Shown: positions 40,698 through 50,345, counted from the stretch's first letter. The stretch is 64,000 nucleotides of DNA from Gilvimarinus sp. DA14 (GCF_024204685.1 NZ_CP100350.1:434001-498000); one strand, 5' to 3'. Notes: generated by a model from the sequence alone, not told the origin. Numbers and translations: made by a program.

Positions 40698-41340
40698 TGC
40701 AATTGCGGCGTTGGCGGCGCTACTGGGGTTGTTGGTGGCCTATTCGGCTGCCAAGCTTTTATGGAAAGACAGTTGGGTACTGGGATGGTTGCGCGGGATG
40801 TTTGGTTTGGCACTATTGGCCTTGGCAGTGGTGTTCGTTTTTATCGCCATGGATATATTCAGTTATCGGCAAATACAATCGGAGCACAATGTCGCCACTC
40901 TCAGCTTTGATAAAAAAGCTGACCAGGTTTTTAACGTGTTAGTGGTCGACGCGCAGGGCGTAGAACACAACTACATCATTAAAGGTGATCAGTGGCAGCT
41001 GGATGCACGAATCATCAAATGGACTGGGGCCTTGGCGAATGTCGGCATTAAACCAGGCTATCGCCTGGATCGATTATCTGGTCGCTACTACTCGTTAGAA
41101 AAAGAGCGTGAAGAGGAACGCACTGTTTACTCGTTCAACGAAAGCCCTGCTGGTATAGACGTGTGGGCCTGGCTGCGCGAAGTGAAAGAGCAACTGCCCA
41201 TTGTTGATGCGGTTTACGGCAGTGCCACTTACTTGCCTATGGCAGATGATGCTGTATTTGAAATAAGCCTGTCGGTTGCCGGGCTGGTGGCGCGCCCACT
41301 CAATGAAGAGGCTCGCGCAGCGGTAGGCGACTGGCAGTAG
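40690..41340 (+). CDS. Conserved two-helix membrane protein between nudC and sohB
   Basis: The start was set at the ATG at 40690 (MYSAIAALAALLGLLVAYSA), because GAGGGT at 40674-40679 is well placed and the upstream frame is nudC sequence. The 216 residues have two membrane helices (about 3-22 and 33-53) and a soluble C-terminal domain of about 160 residues rich in charged residues (YSLEKEREEERTVYSF). Homologues in related species have been labelled cation/multidrug efflux pump, but nothing in it looks like a transporter. Function unknown. Confidence 0.75.
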   Translation: MYSAIAALAALLGLLVAYSAAKLLWKDSWVLGWLRGMFGLALLALAVVFVFIAMDIFSYRQIQSEHNVATLSFDKKADQVFNVLVVDAQGVEHNYIIKGDQWQLDARIIKWTGALANVGIKPGYRLDRLSGRYYSLEKEREEERTVYSFNESPAGIDVWAWLREVKEQLPIVDAVYGSATYLPMADDAVFEISLSVAGLVARPLNEEARAAVGDWQ

Positions 41341-41369
41341 AAAAGTAAAAAAGTAACGGGAGAGATTTT

Positions 41370-42422
41370 TTGGAATTTATCAGTGAATATGGCTTGTTTT
41401 TAGCCAAAGCGGTAACGGTTTTGGTGGTAATCGCTGTGGTGTTGGCATTAATTGCCAACAGTAAACAAAAGAGCGGCTCCAGTGACGGGCATATTGAAGT
41501 CACTAAAATTAACGATAAGTTTGAGCAATATACCGACGCGATCAAATCTGAAGTATTGGATTCGGCGGCGCGAAAGCTCGAACAGAAGCTAAAAAAGAAA
41601 CGTCACAAAGAGCAAAAACGACTTGAGAAAGGTCGCAGCGATTCAGAAAAGACTTCAGCTGAGCGCCGAAAGCGCGTTTATGTGCTGAACTTTGACGGCG
41701 ATATTAAAGCCTCGGCAGGCAACAATCTGCGTGAAGAAATTACCGCCGTGCTGGGCCTGGCAGAGAAAGTCGATGAAGTTGTGGTTCGACTTGAAAGTGG
41801 CGGTGGCATGGTGCACAGCTACGGCTTGGCGGCCAGTCAGTTAATGCGTATTAAAGAGCGTGGTATCCCTCTGACGGTAAGCGTAGATAAAGTAGCCGCG
41901 AGCGGTGGCTATATGATGGCTTGTGTCGCAGATAAAATTATTGCCGCTCCCTTTGCGATACTCGGGTCAATAGGGGTAGTAGCCCAGTTGCCCAACTTTC
42001 ATCGTCTGCTGAAGAAAAACAATATCGATTTTGAAATGTTTACCGCCGGAGAATACAAGCGCACAGTTACGATGTTCGGCGAGAACACCGACAAGGGCCG
42101 GGAGAAATTTACCGACGATATTGAAAAAACCCATGTACTTTTCAAAGAGTTTGTCGCCGAGCACAGGCCGGTGGTTGCCATTGAGCAAGTTGCGACCGGT
42201 GAGGTTTGGTACGGTCGTCGAGCTCTGGATATCCAACTGGTGGATGAGCTAACTACCAGTGACAGCTACCTGCTCAATCAGTATCCGAATGCCGATATTT
42301 TTGAAATTGAATATGCTCACAAAAAGTCTTTGCCCGAAAAGCTCGGCCTGGCCGCAGAGGCGAGCATTGATAAGCTGGCGCTGCGCTGGGTTTCCCGTTT
42401 ACAACCGTCGCGCTGGTTTTAG
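41370..42422 (+). CDS. sohB: Inner membrane protease SohB (S49 family)
   Basis: Signal-peptide-peptidase-like serine protease. An N-terminal membrane helix (about 8-28) is followed by a charged coiled stretch and the S49 core. The serine is in KVAASGGYMMACVAD with IIAAPFAILGSIGVV after it, and the lysine is probably in GEYKRTVT. Length 350. It starts at TTG after GGGAGAG. Confidence 0.93.
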   Translation: MEFISEYGLFLAKAVTVLVVIAVVLALIANSKQKSGSSDGHIEVTKINDKFEQYTDAIKSEVLDSAARKLEQKLKKKRHKEQKRLEKGRSDSEKTSAERRKRVYVLNFDGDIKASAGNNLREEITAVLGLAEKVDEVVVRLESGGGMVHSYGLAASQLMRIKERGIPLTVSVDKVAASGGYMMACVADKIIAAPFAILGSIGVVAQLPNFHRLLKKNNIDFEMFTAGEYKRTVTMFGENTDKGREKFTDDIEKTHVLFKEFVAEHRPVVAIEQVATGEVWYGRRALDIQLVDELTTSDSYLLNQYPNADIFEIEYAHKKSLPEKLGLAAEASIDKLALRWVSRLQPSRWF

Positions 42423-42430
42423 GAGGTTCA

Positions 42431-43426
42431 ATGACTACCTTTCAGGCAGTACGCATCAGGCGAGGCGATCAGGCCGAGTTCAGTTGTTCGCTTGAGAGTA
42501 TCCCCGAGTCGAGCCTAGAAGGCAGTGGTGTGCTTATTGATGTGCATTACTCTGGCCTCAATTATAAAGATGCCTTGAGTGCGGCAGGTAATCCAGGCGT
42601 TAGTCGCAACTTTCCCCATACCCCAGGTATCGATGCTGCTGGTGTAGTGCGGCACGACCCAAGCGGGCGCTTTAGCCCCGGACAGCGGGTATTGGTCAGT
42701 GGTTATGATTTTGGCATGAATACCTCGGGCGGCTTGGCTGAGGTGTGCAGCGCACCCGACAATTGGGTGTGTGAGTGTCCCGAGTCGCTAACGCTATTCG
42801 ATGCCATGCTGTTTGGCACCCCGGGGCTAACGGTGGCGCAGGCGCTGGATAAGCTGCAGCGCCTGACCCCCCATGCTGATGGTGAAAAATTTGTGATTAG
42901 TGGTGCCTCTGGTGCGGTGGGCAGCCTAGCTACTGTTCTGGCTCGGCACGCTGGCTTTGAGGTAGTCGCGTTAACCGGCAAACGCCATTTGTACCCGCTG
43001 TTGCAGCGGCTCGGTGCCAGCGAATGCCTACCAGCTAGTGAGTGGACAGAGGCAAACAGCAAGGCGCTATTAAAGCCTCAGTGGCGCTATGGTTTGGATA
43101 CTTTAGGTGGCGAAGTTCTCCTCAACATGCTTAAAGCCACGGAGCGTGAGGGGGCCATTGCCAGTTGTGGTCTGGCTTTGTCTCCCGAGTTCTCTGCCAG
43201 CGTCTACCCTTTTATTTTACGGGGGGTGTCCATGCTCGGGGTCGACTCGGCCGAACAACCTCTGGCTTATAAGCAAAGCCTGTGGCGCACTTTGGCCGAG
43301 GTACCCCTGACACTAGAACTCAGAGACAGTCTGGCGCGCGAGATTTCTTTGGCTCAAGTCCCTGATTATCTGGCGGCTATGTTGCGGGGTCAGGGCCAGG
43401 GTAGGGTGGTAGTGAAAATACGCTGA
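42431..43426 (+). CDS. YhdH/AcuI-family NADPH-dependent oxidoreductase
   Basis: A 331-residue medium-chain reductase of the YhdH/YhfP type, which includes acrylyl-CoA reductase AcuI. Motifs seen: GLNYKDALSAAG, HTPGIDAAGVV, GTPGLTVAQALD and the nucleotide-binding loop SGASGAVGS. The zinc ligands of classical alcohol dehydrogenases are absent, as expected. A strong AGGAGG at 42421-42426 precedes the ATG. Whether acryloyl-CoA is the substrate cannot be said; no DMSP genes are near. Confidence 0.88.
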   Translation: MTTFQAVRIRRGDQAEFSCSLESIPESSLEGSGVLIDVHYSGLNYKDALSAAGNPGVSRNFPHTPGIDAAGVVRHDPSGRFSPGQRVLVSGYDFGMNTSGGLAEVCSAPDNWVCECPESLTLFDAMLFGTPGLTVAQALDKLQRLTPHADGEKFVISGASGAVGSLATVLARHAGFEVVALTGKRHLYPLLQRLGASECLPASEWTEANSKALLKPQWRYGLDTLGGEVLLNMLKATEREGAIASCGLALSPEFSASVYPFILRGVSMLGVDSAEQPLAYKQSLWRTLAEVPLTLELRDSLAREISLAQVPDYLAAMLRGQGQGRVVVKIR

Positions 43427-43470
43427 TACTGCCAATTCATTTCCCCTATTAACCAAGCGGAGGTTAAAAC

Positions 43471-44115
43471 ATGCTTTTCGGCCAAGATAAATCGCAGATG
43501 CCCACTAAAGAGCAGGCATTGCCGGGGCGCACTGAGCCTCTTGTGGTGGAATCCAGCCATTGGGTCAAGGGTAATTCGATTAAACCGCCGTTTCCCGAAG
43601 ATTGCGCTTGGTTTATTGCGGGCATGGGATGTTTCTGGGGCGCGGAGCGTTGTTTTTGGCAGGAGCCTGGAGTCTATACCACCGCCGTTGGTTATGCCGC
43701 AGGACATACGCCCAACCCCACTTACGAAGAAGTGTGCAGTGGCCTAACCGGCCACAATGAGGTGGTTCTAGTCGTGTATCGGCCTGCTGATGTTTCTTTG
43801 GCTCGGTTGTTACAGCTGTTTTGGCAATCTCACGATCCAACTCAGGGAATGCGACAGGGGAATGACAGAGGCACCCAATACCGTTCTGGATTGTATGTGC
43901 CAGAGGAAGATCAGCGTGCTCAGGCCGAAGCCAGCCGGGCAGTTTACCAAAAGGAGCTCAGTGCTCGCGGGTATGGTGAAATAACCACGGAGATACTGCC
44001 GGCGCCCGAATTTTATTACGCTGAAACTTATCACCAGCAATATTTGGCGAAAAACCCCGGCGGCTATTGCGGTCTGGGTGGTACCGGGGTTAGCTGCCCC
44101 GGATCAGGCTTCTAG
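43471..44115 (+). CDS. msrA: Peptide methionine sulfoxide reductase MsrA
   Basis: Repairs oxidised methionine (S-sulfoxide) in proteins. The catalytic cysteine is C54 in GMGCFWGAE, with [19 protein letters not shown] downstream and C-terminal resolving cysteines C200 and C209 in [12 protein letters not shown]. The length of 214 includes an N-terminal extension like that of E. coli MsrA. It overlaps the convergent thioredoxin-like gene by 12 nt. Confidence 0.95.
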   Translation: MLFGQDKSQMPTKEQALPGRTEPLVVESSHWVKGNSIKPPFPEDCAWFIAGMGCFWGAERCFWQEPGVYTTAVGYAAGHTPNPTYEEVCSGLTGHNEVVLVVYRPADVSLARLLQLFWQSHDPTQGMRQGNDRGTQYRSGLYVPEEDQRAQAEASRAVYQKELSARGYGEITTEILPAPEFYYAETYHQQYLAKNPGGYCGLGGTGVSCPGSGF

Positions 44116-44376
44116 CACTTCCGCCACAAATTTCATATAGACGGTATAAACCCGGGCCGGCTTGCCTTCTTCTTCCACGATAAAAAAGGGGGCTCGGTCG
44201 ACTTCATACTGTTGCGCTAACAGCATACCTGGGCTTTGCGGGTCGTCTTCGCGCGCCTCCAGAATCTGATCGATGCGATCTAGCTGGCCCGATTCCTCCA
44301 GCTTATTTTGCACCTCAATGCATTTGCGGCAGGCAGAGCCGCTGCGCAGTATCTTCTTCACCAGGGTAATTTTCAT
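44104..44376 (-). CDS. Thioredoxin/glutaredoxin-fold protein downstream of cysH
   Basis: The start was set at the ATG at 44376 ([19 protein letters not shown]), since the upstream frame is cysH 3' sequence. The 90 residues have a CxxC pair (C16, C19) and a cis-proline-like segment [10 protein letters not shown], so it is a small thioredoxin-fold protein. It starts 26 nt after the cysH stop on the same strand; APS/PAPS reductases need thioredoxin or glutaredoxin for turnover, so a role as electron donor or assembly partner is plausible but not shown. Confidence 0.78.
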   Translation of the reverse strand: MKITLVKKILRSGSACRKCIEVQNKLEESGQLDRIDQILEAREDDPQSPGMLLAQQYEVDRAPFFIVEEEGKPARVYTVYMKFVAEVLEA

Positions 44377-44402
44377 ACCGGCTCGCCGTTGTGAGTTAAA
44401 TA

Positions 44403-45125
44403 TTATCCAATATTGCTGGCGTGCAAACCGCACTCTTTCTTAGTGGCTTCTTCCCACCACCAGCGTCCTTCGCGTTCGTGCTGCCCGGGGCCTACAGGTT
44501 TAGTGCATGGCTCGCAGCCAATAGAGATAAAACCGCGGTCGTGCAGCGGGTTGTAGGGCACCTCATAGGCGCGAATATAGGCCCAAACTTCCTCTGAGCT
44601 CCAGTTAGCCAGGGGATTAAATTTAGTCAAGCTTTCGCCCTCGCGCGCGAAGGCTTGATCGTCCTGAATCACCGGAATGTCGGAGCGGGTGCCCGGGCTT
44701 TGATCTTTGCGTTGGCCGGTAATCCAGGCGTCGACTTCCAATAGCTTTTTGCGTAAGGGGGCAATTTTACGAATACCGCAGCACTCTTTGTGTGTGTCTT
44801 CATAAAAACTAAACAGGCCTTTCTCGCTGACCAATTTGCGTACTGCGTCGCCGTCGGGAGAGAGAATGTCGATGTTAATACCATAGTGCTTGCGCACCTG
44901 TTCGATAAACTGATAAGTCTCCGCGTGCAGGCGCCCGGTATCGAGGCAGAATACCTGTACATCTGGGCGAATACGGCTGGCCATATCCACCAGCGCGACA
45001 TCTTCAGCACCGCTGAAAGAGATGGCAATATTCTCGTAGTTCTCAAGCGCGTAGCGCATAATGCGGTGCGGGCTTTGAGTCGCTAATTCTCGCTCCAAAT
45101 CTAGGGTAGCAATCGTATCAGTCAT
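44403..45125 (-). CDS. cysH: [4Fe-4S] adenylylsulfate (APS) reductase CysH
   Basis: Assimilatory sulfate reduction: reduces APS (or PAPS) to sulfite. The sequence has [13 protein letters not shown] (PP-loop), the cluster cysteines C115-C116 (KECCGIRK) and C204/C207 (GCEPCTKPV), and the catalytic C232 in KKECGLH. The CC...CxxC set marks the iron-sulfur APS-type enzyme of Pseudomonas and plants rather than the E. coli PAPS enzyme. Length 240. It is divergent from thrH. Confidence 0.95.
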   Translation of the reverse strand: MTDTIATLDLERELATQSPHRIMRYALENYENIAISFSGAEDVALVDMASRIRPDVQVFCLDTGRLHAETYQFIEQVRKHYGINIDILSPDGDAVRKLVSEKGLFSFYEDTHKECCGIRKIAPLRKKLLEVDAWITGQRKDQSPGTRSDIPVIQDDQAFAREGESLTKFNPLANWSSEEVWAYIRAYEVPYNPLHDRGFISIGCEPCTKPVGPGQHEREGRWWWEEATKKECGLHASNIG

Positions 45126-45349
45126 TATAAGAGTTCCTGCATCACGGTTATCTGGTCTAGGCCAGGCTCAGATTTTGCGCGAAGCATAGCAAAGCGCGGC
45201 TCATCTGCCCAATAGCTGTGAGGTATTATCATATAACCGGGTTTTATCCCTAGGATCGGGTTCGCCGGCCATGCTCCCGATTGCATTTGCGCGCCGGGCA
45301 GGGTAGATTCGCGGACTTTTATCAAGCTCACAATGAGGGGGAGAAGGCT

Positions 45350-45967
45350 GTGGAACTCGCTTGCTTAGACTTGGAAGGCGTCTTAGTGCCTGAAATTTGG
45401 ATTAAATTCGCTGAAAAAACCGGTATCGAAGAGTTGAAGGCGACCACCCGGGATATCCCTGACTATGACGTGTTAATGCGTCAGCGTCTGAAAATCCTCG
45501 AAGAAAATAACCTCGGGTTGCATGAAATTCAAGAGGTAATCGCAACGCTTGAGCCTTTGGAAGGGGCCGTTGAATTCGTTGATTGGCTGCGCGAACGCTT
45601 TCAGGTGATTATTCTGTCGGATACCTTTTATGAGTTTTCGCAGCCTTTGATGCGCCAGCTCGGTTTTCCCACCCTGTTTTGTCACCGTCTCGAAACAGAT
45701 GTGAATGGTCGGGTCATCAATTATCACCTGCGCCAAAAAGATCCTAAGCGTCAATCGGTACTGGCTCTGAAAACCTTGTACTACCGTATTATTGCCGCCG
45801 GCGACTCCTATAATGACACTACCATGCTGGGCGAAGCGGATGCCGGTATCCTGTTTCACGCGCCGCAGAATGTGATCGATGAGTTCCCTCAGTTTCCCGC
45901 GGCGCATAATTACGAAGAGCTAAAACAAGAGTTTATTAAGGCGAGCAATCGCAAGCTGTCGCTTTAA
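45350..45967 (+). CDS. thrH: Phosphoserine phosphatase / homoserine phosphotransferase ThrH
   Basis: HAD-family enzyme. The GTG at 45350 was chosen as start because the N-terminus VELACLDLEGVLVPEIWIKF then matches P. aeruginosa ThrH (205 residues, same length), and a GGGGGAGAAGG stretch lies just upstream. The HAD nucleophile region is DLEG (D7, E9), with ILSDTFYEF and AAGDSYNDTTML as later motifs. ThrH can move phosphate from phosphoserine to homoserine. The cysH-thrH adjacency is also seen in Pseudomonas. Confidence 0.94.
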   Translation: MELACLDLEGVLVPEIWIKFAEKTGIEELKATTRDIPDYDVLMRQRLKILEENNLGLHEIQEVIATLEPLEGAVEFVDWLRERFQVIILSDTFYEFSQPLMRQLGFPTLFCHRLETDVNGRVINYHLRQKDPKRQSVLALKTLYYRIIAAGDSYNDTTMLGEADAGILFHAPQNVIDEFPQFPAAHNYEELKQEFIKASNRKLSL

Positions 45968-46097
45968 TTCCTGCGGGGCACTCTTCTGTGGGGTGCCCGA
46001 CTTTCCCCGCTAAAACTTAGCGCTTAGCCCCGTCCTGCCTTAGTCTCCGTCTTTCCACAGTAAATTAAGCGGTATATAGTGTTGAAAAAACAGGCAG

Positions 46098-49000
46098 ATG
46101 GAGTTGGCCTTGGACTTACAGTCTCAGCTTACCGATAAGCGGATATCGATACGTGCGATGACAGTCGCTCTGGTGGTGTTCACCATGGCTGTAACAGCCC
46201 TTGTGGCGATTTCATTGCAATACTACTTCTCACGGCAAATGGCGCAGAATGCAGCCATCAAAAGCTATCAGACTTCCGCTCAGAATATCGGCTCTTTCGT
46301 CCAATCAATCGAGTCGCGGGGCATTCAAATTGCCCAGGTGCTCGCTCGTTTTCCCGAATTAGTAAACTCGGTCAACCACAGCACCGCCACCCGGGATGTG
46401 TTTGCCGAGGTGATGAATAATAACCCGGTGTTTTACAGCGTCTATCTCGGGTTTGATAACGGTGATTTCTACGGTCTGGTCAACCTTGAGAGCAGCCCTG
46501 GTATACGCATTCGCTTAAAGGCCGGGCCTGATGACAGATGGGTGGTAAACACGGTAAGAGAGACAGAGAATGGTCGTACCCGCACTCTCTATTTTTACGA
46601 CGAAAACTTCCGTCTACGTGATGTTCACAGCGAGCCGAGCCGTTACGATGTTCGCGAGCGCCCCTGGTATGCAGTAGCGCGGGAGGGCGAGGTTGCCTCT
46701 TCGCCGCCCTACTTATTTCAGTTCAACCAAGTGACAGGCAAAACCTTCTCTATTCGTGTACCCGGCAATAATGTGGTGGTGGCATTGGATGTGACCCTGC
46801 AATCTTTTTCCAACTATTTGCTCGACCACCAAGTGGACGATAAATCAAAAATTTATGTGTTCAATCGGACAGGGCATCTTATCGCTAGCAATCACCTTCC
46901 CGAACCCTCCAAACAACAATTTGTGACTCCGCCGCTAGTATTAAACGATGCCCAGCGCCGTTATGTCCAAAGTCTTGGTACTTTGCGAGTTTCCAACGAT
47001 ACCGACTGGCCACCCCTGGATTATACTGTTGCCGGGCAGCCACAGGGTTATTTGGTGGATTTAATGCATATTCTGGCGGCTAGTCTTGGTTTGGAGATTG
47101 AGCACATAAATGGTTATCGTTGGCCGGAACTCATTGCAAAATTCAATGGCGGTGAGTTAGACCTGTTGCAGTCGGTCATTGCGAGTGAACAGGCCTTAGG
47201 GCGCGGTCCTCTGACACAACCGCTACTGCAATTGCCTTTCAGTATTGCTGTGGCGCGTGGCGCGGCACCGATAAGCAGTTTGCAGGGGCTTAAAGGCAAG
47301 TCGGTGGCTGTTGTCGAGGGTTGGGGGCCGGTAAAAAAATTACAGCGTACCGCTTTCGGCGTAAAGATCGTTGAGGTGGCCACACCTTTGGAGTCGTTGC
47401 AAGTTGTGGCAGATGGTTTTGCTGATGCGGCCATAGATTTTACGGCGGTTTTACAATCGGTCAGCCGGGACTACTTTTTTGACGATGTCGTTGTCGGAGA
47501 CGCTTTTTATCCCGCCCAGGGGATATTACCTGATAATCTGCATTTACAGGTACGGCCCGAGTACGAGGAGTTGATACCACTGCTGAACATGGCGTTGGAC
47601 AACATTGCCCCGCAGGATCGTCAGCTGCTTCATGATAAGTGGCTGGATCCGTCGGTGCGCCCGGGGGTGGGGCATTTAGCGGTGGTGCCTTATCGGGAGT
47701 TCTTAGAAGCGGCGCGCAATGAAAGTTTGCAGGGGCAGTTGCGTCGAGTTCGCTTAGACGGCAAAGATAAGTTTCTCTATGTCGATAATATTCTGCCATT
47801 GGATGAGGTGGGCGGTTATATTGCGGTGCTCACACCTGCCGAGGCGGTGCTCGGTGAAAGTCATCGCCAGCTGCAGTACTCAGTGTTGATCACTGCCGCC
47901 GTGTTGCTATTATTGTTGCCCTTAGCATGGTTTAGTTCGACCCCTCTGGTGCGGCCAATAGAGGCGTTACGCCAGCGTAGCGATCAAGTCAGGCTCAGAC
48001 AATACCAAAATATTGAGCCATTCCCGAGTAAAGTCAAAGAGCTGGACTCGCTATCGGGTTCGATGGTGGAAATGGCGCAATCAATTCGCCAGCATGAGCA
48101 ACAACAGAAAGACCTGTTGGATTCGTTTATCCAGATTATTGCCAACGCAATTGACGAGAAATCGCCGTATACCGGCGAGCACTGTGAGCGTGTTCCCGAA
48201 ATAGGTCTGATGCTGGCGCGAGCCGCCCATGAATCTGAAGACCCGCCATTCGCCGGGTTTCGCTTTAATGATACCCAGTGGCGTGAATTTCGTATTGCTG
48301 CCTGGTTACACGATTGCGGCAAAATTACCACGCCTGAGCATATTGTTGATAAGGGCACCAAGCTAGAAACTATTTACAACCGTATTCATGAAATACGTAT
48401 GCGTTTTGAAGTCCTGTGGCGCGACGCTTATATAGAATTTCTTGAGCAGCGAGAGCAGTACCCTGAGAAAGAGGCCGAGCTTGAGTTGGTGTTGGCAAGA
48501 AAGCAGAAAAAGCTACAGGAAGATTTTTCTTTTGTCGCATCCCTTAATCAGGGCAGTGAATCCACGGCTGAGGGTGTCAGTGAAAAGCTGACCGAATTAA
48601 GCCAGCTTACCTGGCGGCGCTATTTCAATGATCGTTTAGGGCTTTCCCCGGTAGAGGAGGGGCGCTTACAGGGAGATGTTGCGCCATTGCCTGCGGTAGA
48701 GCCCTTGCTGGCAGACAAGCCCGAACATATAATTCAGCGCGAGCGGCGCCCGGATTACCCGGCTCATCTGGGTATTACCATGACCCCGCCCGAGCACCTT
48801 TATAATCGGGGTGAGATCTACAATTTGTCCATTCGTTACGGCACATTGACGGCTGAAGATCGCTTTAAAATTAACGAACATATTATCGCCACGATCAAGA
48901 TGCTTGACGGCTTGCCTTTTCCTCCCGAGTTGGCCAATGTACCGCGCTATGCCTCCACCCACCATGAGTCGATGGATGGCGGTGGGTATCCGCGCGGCCT

Positions 49001-49265
49001 GAGTGCAAAAGATTTATCGATTCCGGATCGAATTTTGGTGGTTGCTGATATTTTTGAGGCGCTCACTGCCGGTGATCGCCCGTATAAAAAAGCCAAAACC
49101 TTGAGCGAGGCGATAGCGATTTTGGCGAAAATGGCTGACAAAGGTCATGTCGATAAAGAGATTTTCCACCTGCTGCTAAAAAGCGGGGCGTATTTGCAGT
49201 ACGCGCAGCAGTTTTTGCTGCAATCGCAGCTCGATAATGTCGATGTTGAGCAGTATCTTTCGTAA
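46098..49265 (+). CDS. Cache-SBP3-HD-GYP transmembrane receptor, predicted c-di-GMP phosphodiesterase
   Basis: A 1055-residue multi-domain sensor. TM1 spans about 21-44; a Cache-like periplasmic region about 45-275 (with RERPWYAVA); a family 3 solute-binding domain about 293-520 (GTLRVSNDTDWPPLDYTVAG, then GELDLLQSV); TM2 about 593-613; a HAMP-like segment about 614-665; and the HD-GYP domain about 672-1030. The HD pair is H738-D739 (LHDCGK) and the GYP half is HHESMDGGGYPRGL (955-968), so the metal ligands look complete. Between residues about 756 and 915 there is a long charged, coiled-coil-prone insertion not found in standard HD-GYP domains. It probably couples a periplasmic ligand to c-di-GMP breakdown; the ligand is unknown. 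Confidence 0.87.
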   Translation: MELALDLQSQLTDKRISIRAMTVALVVFTMAVTALVAISLQYYFSRQMAQNAAIKSYQTSAQNIGSFVQSIESRGIQIAQVLARFPELVNSVNHSTATRDVFAEVMNNNPVFYSVYLGFDNGDFYGLVNLESSPGIRIRLKAGPDDRWVVNTVRETENGRTRTLYFYDENFRLRDVHSEPSRYDVRERPWYAVAREGEVASSPPYLFQFNQVTGKTFSIRVPGNNVVVALDVTLQSFSNYLLDHQVDDKSKIYVFNRTGHLIASNHLPEPSKQQFVTPPLVLNDAQRRYVQSLGTLRVSNDTDWPPLDYTVAGQPQGYLVDLMHILAASLGLEIEHINGYRWPELIAKFNGGELDLLQSVIASEQALGRGPLTQPLLQLPFSIAVARGAAPISSLQGLKGKSVAVVEGWGPVKKLQRTAFGVKIVEVATPLESLQVVADGFADAAIDFTAVLQSVSRDYFFDDVVVGDAFYPAQGILPDNLHLQVRPEYEELIPLLNMALDNIAPQDRQLLHDKWLDPSVRPGVGHLAVVPYREFLEAARNESLQGQLRRVRLDGKDKFLYVDNILPLDEVGGYIAVLTPAEAVLGESHRQLQYSVLITAAVLLLLLPLAWFSSTPLVRPIEALRQRSDQVRLRQYQNIEPFPSKVKELDSLSGSMVEMAQSIRQHEQQQKDLLDSFIQIIANAIDEKSPYTGEHCERVPEIGLMLARAAHESEDPPFAGFRFNDTQWREFRIAAWLHDCGKITTPEHIVDKGTKLETIYNRIHEIRMRFEVLWRDAYIEFLEQREQYPEKEAELELVLARKQKKLQEDFSFVASLNQGSESTAEGVSEKLTELSQLTWRRYFNDRLGLSPVEEGRLQGDVAPLPAVEPLLADKPEHIIQRERRPDYPAHLGITMTPPEHLYNRGEIYNLSIRYGTLTAEDRFKINEHIIATIKMLDGLPFPPELANVPRYASTHHESMDGGGYPRGLSAKDLSIPDRILVVADIFEALTAGDRPYKKAKTLSEAIAILAKMADKGHVDKEIFHLLLKSGAYLQYAQQFLLQSQLDNVDVEQYLS

Positions 49266-49283
49266 GCTACTTAAGGTTTTTCT

Positions 49284-50138
49284 TTGATATCCTATTCCCC
49301 TTTTGCAAATCGCCTTGGGCTTGTGCTGCTGACCATGCTCGCCTTTGCGGGTAACTCTTTGTTGTGCCGATTGGCGCTGGCAACGCAGGCAATCGACGCC
49401 GTCAGCTTTACTCTGGTGCGAATCATTAGCGGCGCGCTCATGCTCTGGTTGCTGGTGAGCTTGCGCCGGCGTCCCTCCAGTCAGGCACCTCCCACGCCAG
49501 CTTCCTGGGCGGCATTATCATTGTTTACTTACGCGCTGCTGTTTTCCCTGGCTTACGTGAGTCTGGGCGCTGCAGAGGGGGCGTTGATTCTATTTGCAGC
49601 TGTTCAGCTAACTTTACTCGGTTACGCGTTGTGGCGCGGGGTTAAAGTGTCTAGCACGGAGTTGCTGGGGGCTTTGTTGGCGTTTGCTGGTCTTGCTGGA
49701 TTGCTGTTGCCGGCGGCAGCGCGTCCATCGGTGCTGGGGTTTGTGTTAATGGCCGGTGCAGGCCTGGCCTGGGGCGTATTTACTTTGCTGGGACGGAGGG
49801 GAGGTCTGGCGCTGCAACTTACCGCACACAGCTTTTTTCGCGCTGCGGTCCTGTGTGTAATTCTACTGCCGTTTGTCTTGCTTGATTCACAGTGGAGCTG
49901 GTACGGTTTTGCACTTGCGGTATTTTCCGGTGCGGGCGCATCGGCGCTTGGTTACGCGCTGTGGTACGCAGTGCTGCCAAGTCTGAGCGTAGCTCAGGCC
50001 GCAGCGGTGCAATTGAGTGTGCCTGTTTGGGCTGCGTTGGGCGGCATTTTGTGGCTTGGAGAGAGCTTGAGCTTGCAGTTTATTATCGCCAGTTTGGTTA
50101 TTTTAGGCGGCATTGCGCTGACCTTGATAAAGCGATAA
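49284..50138 (+). CDS. EamA-family (DMT) transporter
   Basis: A 284-residue polytopic inner membrane protein with about ten hydrophobic helices arranged as two EamA repeats (first from FANRLGLVLLTMLAFAGNSLLCR, second from GFVLMAGAGLAWGVFTLLGRRG). It belongs to the drug/metabolite transporter superfamily; the substrate is not predictable. It starts at TTG, 18 nt after the HD-GYP receptor stop, with TAAGG upstream, so it may be co-transcribed with that receptor. Confidence 0.88.
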   Translation: MISYSPFANRLGLVLLTMLAFAGNSLLCRLALATQAIDAVSFTLVRIISGALMLWLLVSLRRRPSSQAPPTPASWAALSLFTYALLFSLAYVSLGAAEGALILFAAVQLTLLGYALWRGVKVSSTELLGALLAFAGLAGLLLPAAARPSVLGFVLMAGAGLAWGVFTLLGRRGGLALQLTAHSFFRAAVLCVILLPFVLLDSQWSWYGFALAVFSGAGASALGYALWYAVLPSLSVAQAAAVQLSVPVWAALGGILWLGESLSLQFIIASLVILGGIALTLIKR

Positions 50139-50168
50139 AAACTGCTCAAATTTTCCCCTCTAGGTGTG

Positions 50169-50196
50169 TTGACTTGGGTTTACAGGGGTATATACT
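50169..50196 (+). promoter_or_regulatory. Sigma-70-type promoter of the cold-shock gene
   Basis: TTGACT (50169-50174), 16 nt, TATACT (50191-50196). Predicted start near 50203 gives a leader of about 140 nt, similar to the long structured leaders of cspA-type mRNAs. Confidence 0.65.
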
Positions 50197-50345
50197 CAGA
50201 TACGCTTGAAAGTATGTCCTATATTTATGCCCAACCCTAGTAACAGTAGTTTCTACAGTTCTGGTCTTTCAGTCATAAGTAATAGCAACACTTTTAGCAC
50301 CAATCGCCTATTAAGGCTTACTCATTGATTGAAAAGGAATAGACT

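Noticed and set aside
45125-45331. 68-codon minus-strand reading frame whose stop overlaps the cysH start (TAATG)
   Set aside because: It begins with GTG, has no purine-rich ribosome site (C/T-rich upstream), lies in the divergent cysH-thrH promoter region and resembles no family I know. The overlap is suggestive but not enough.
45976-45998. GC-rich hairpin just after thrH
   Set aside because: Six to eight base pairs but no T-run; cannot be called a terminator from sequence.
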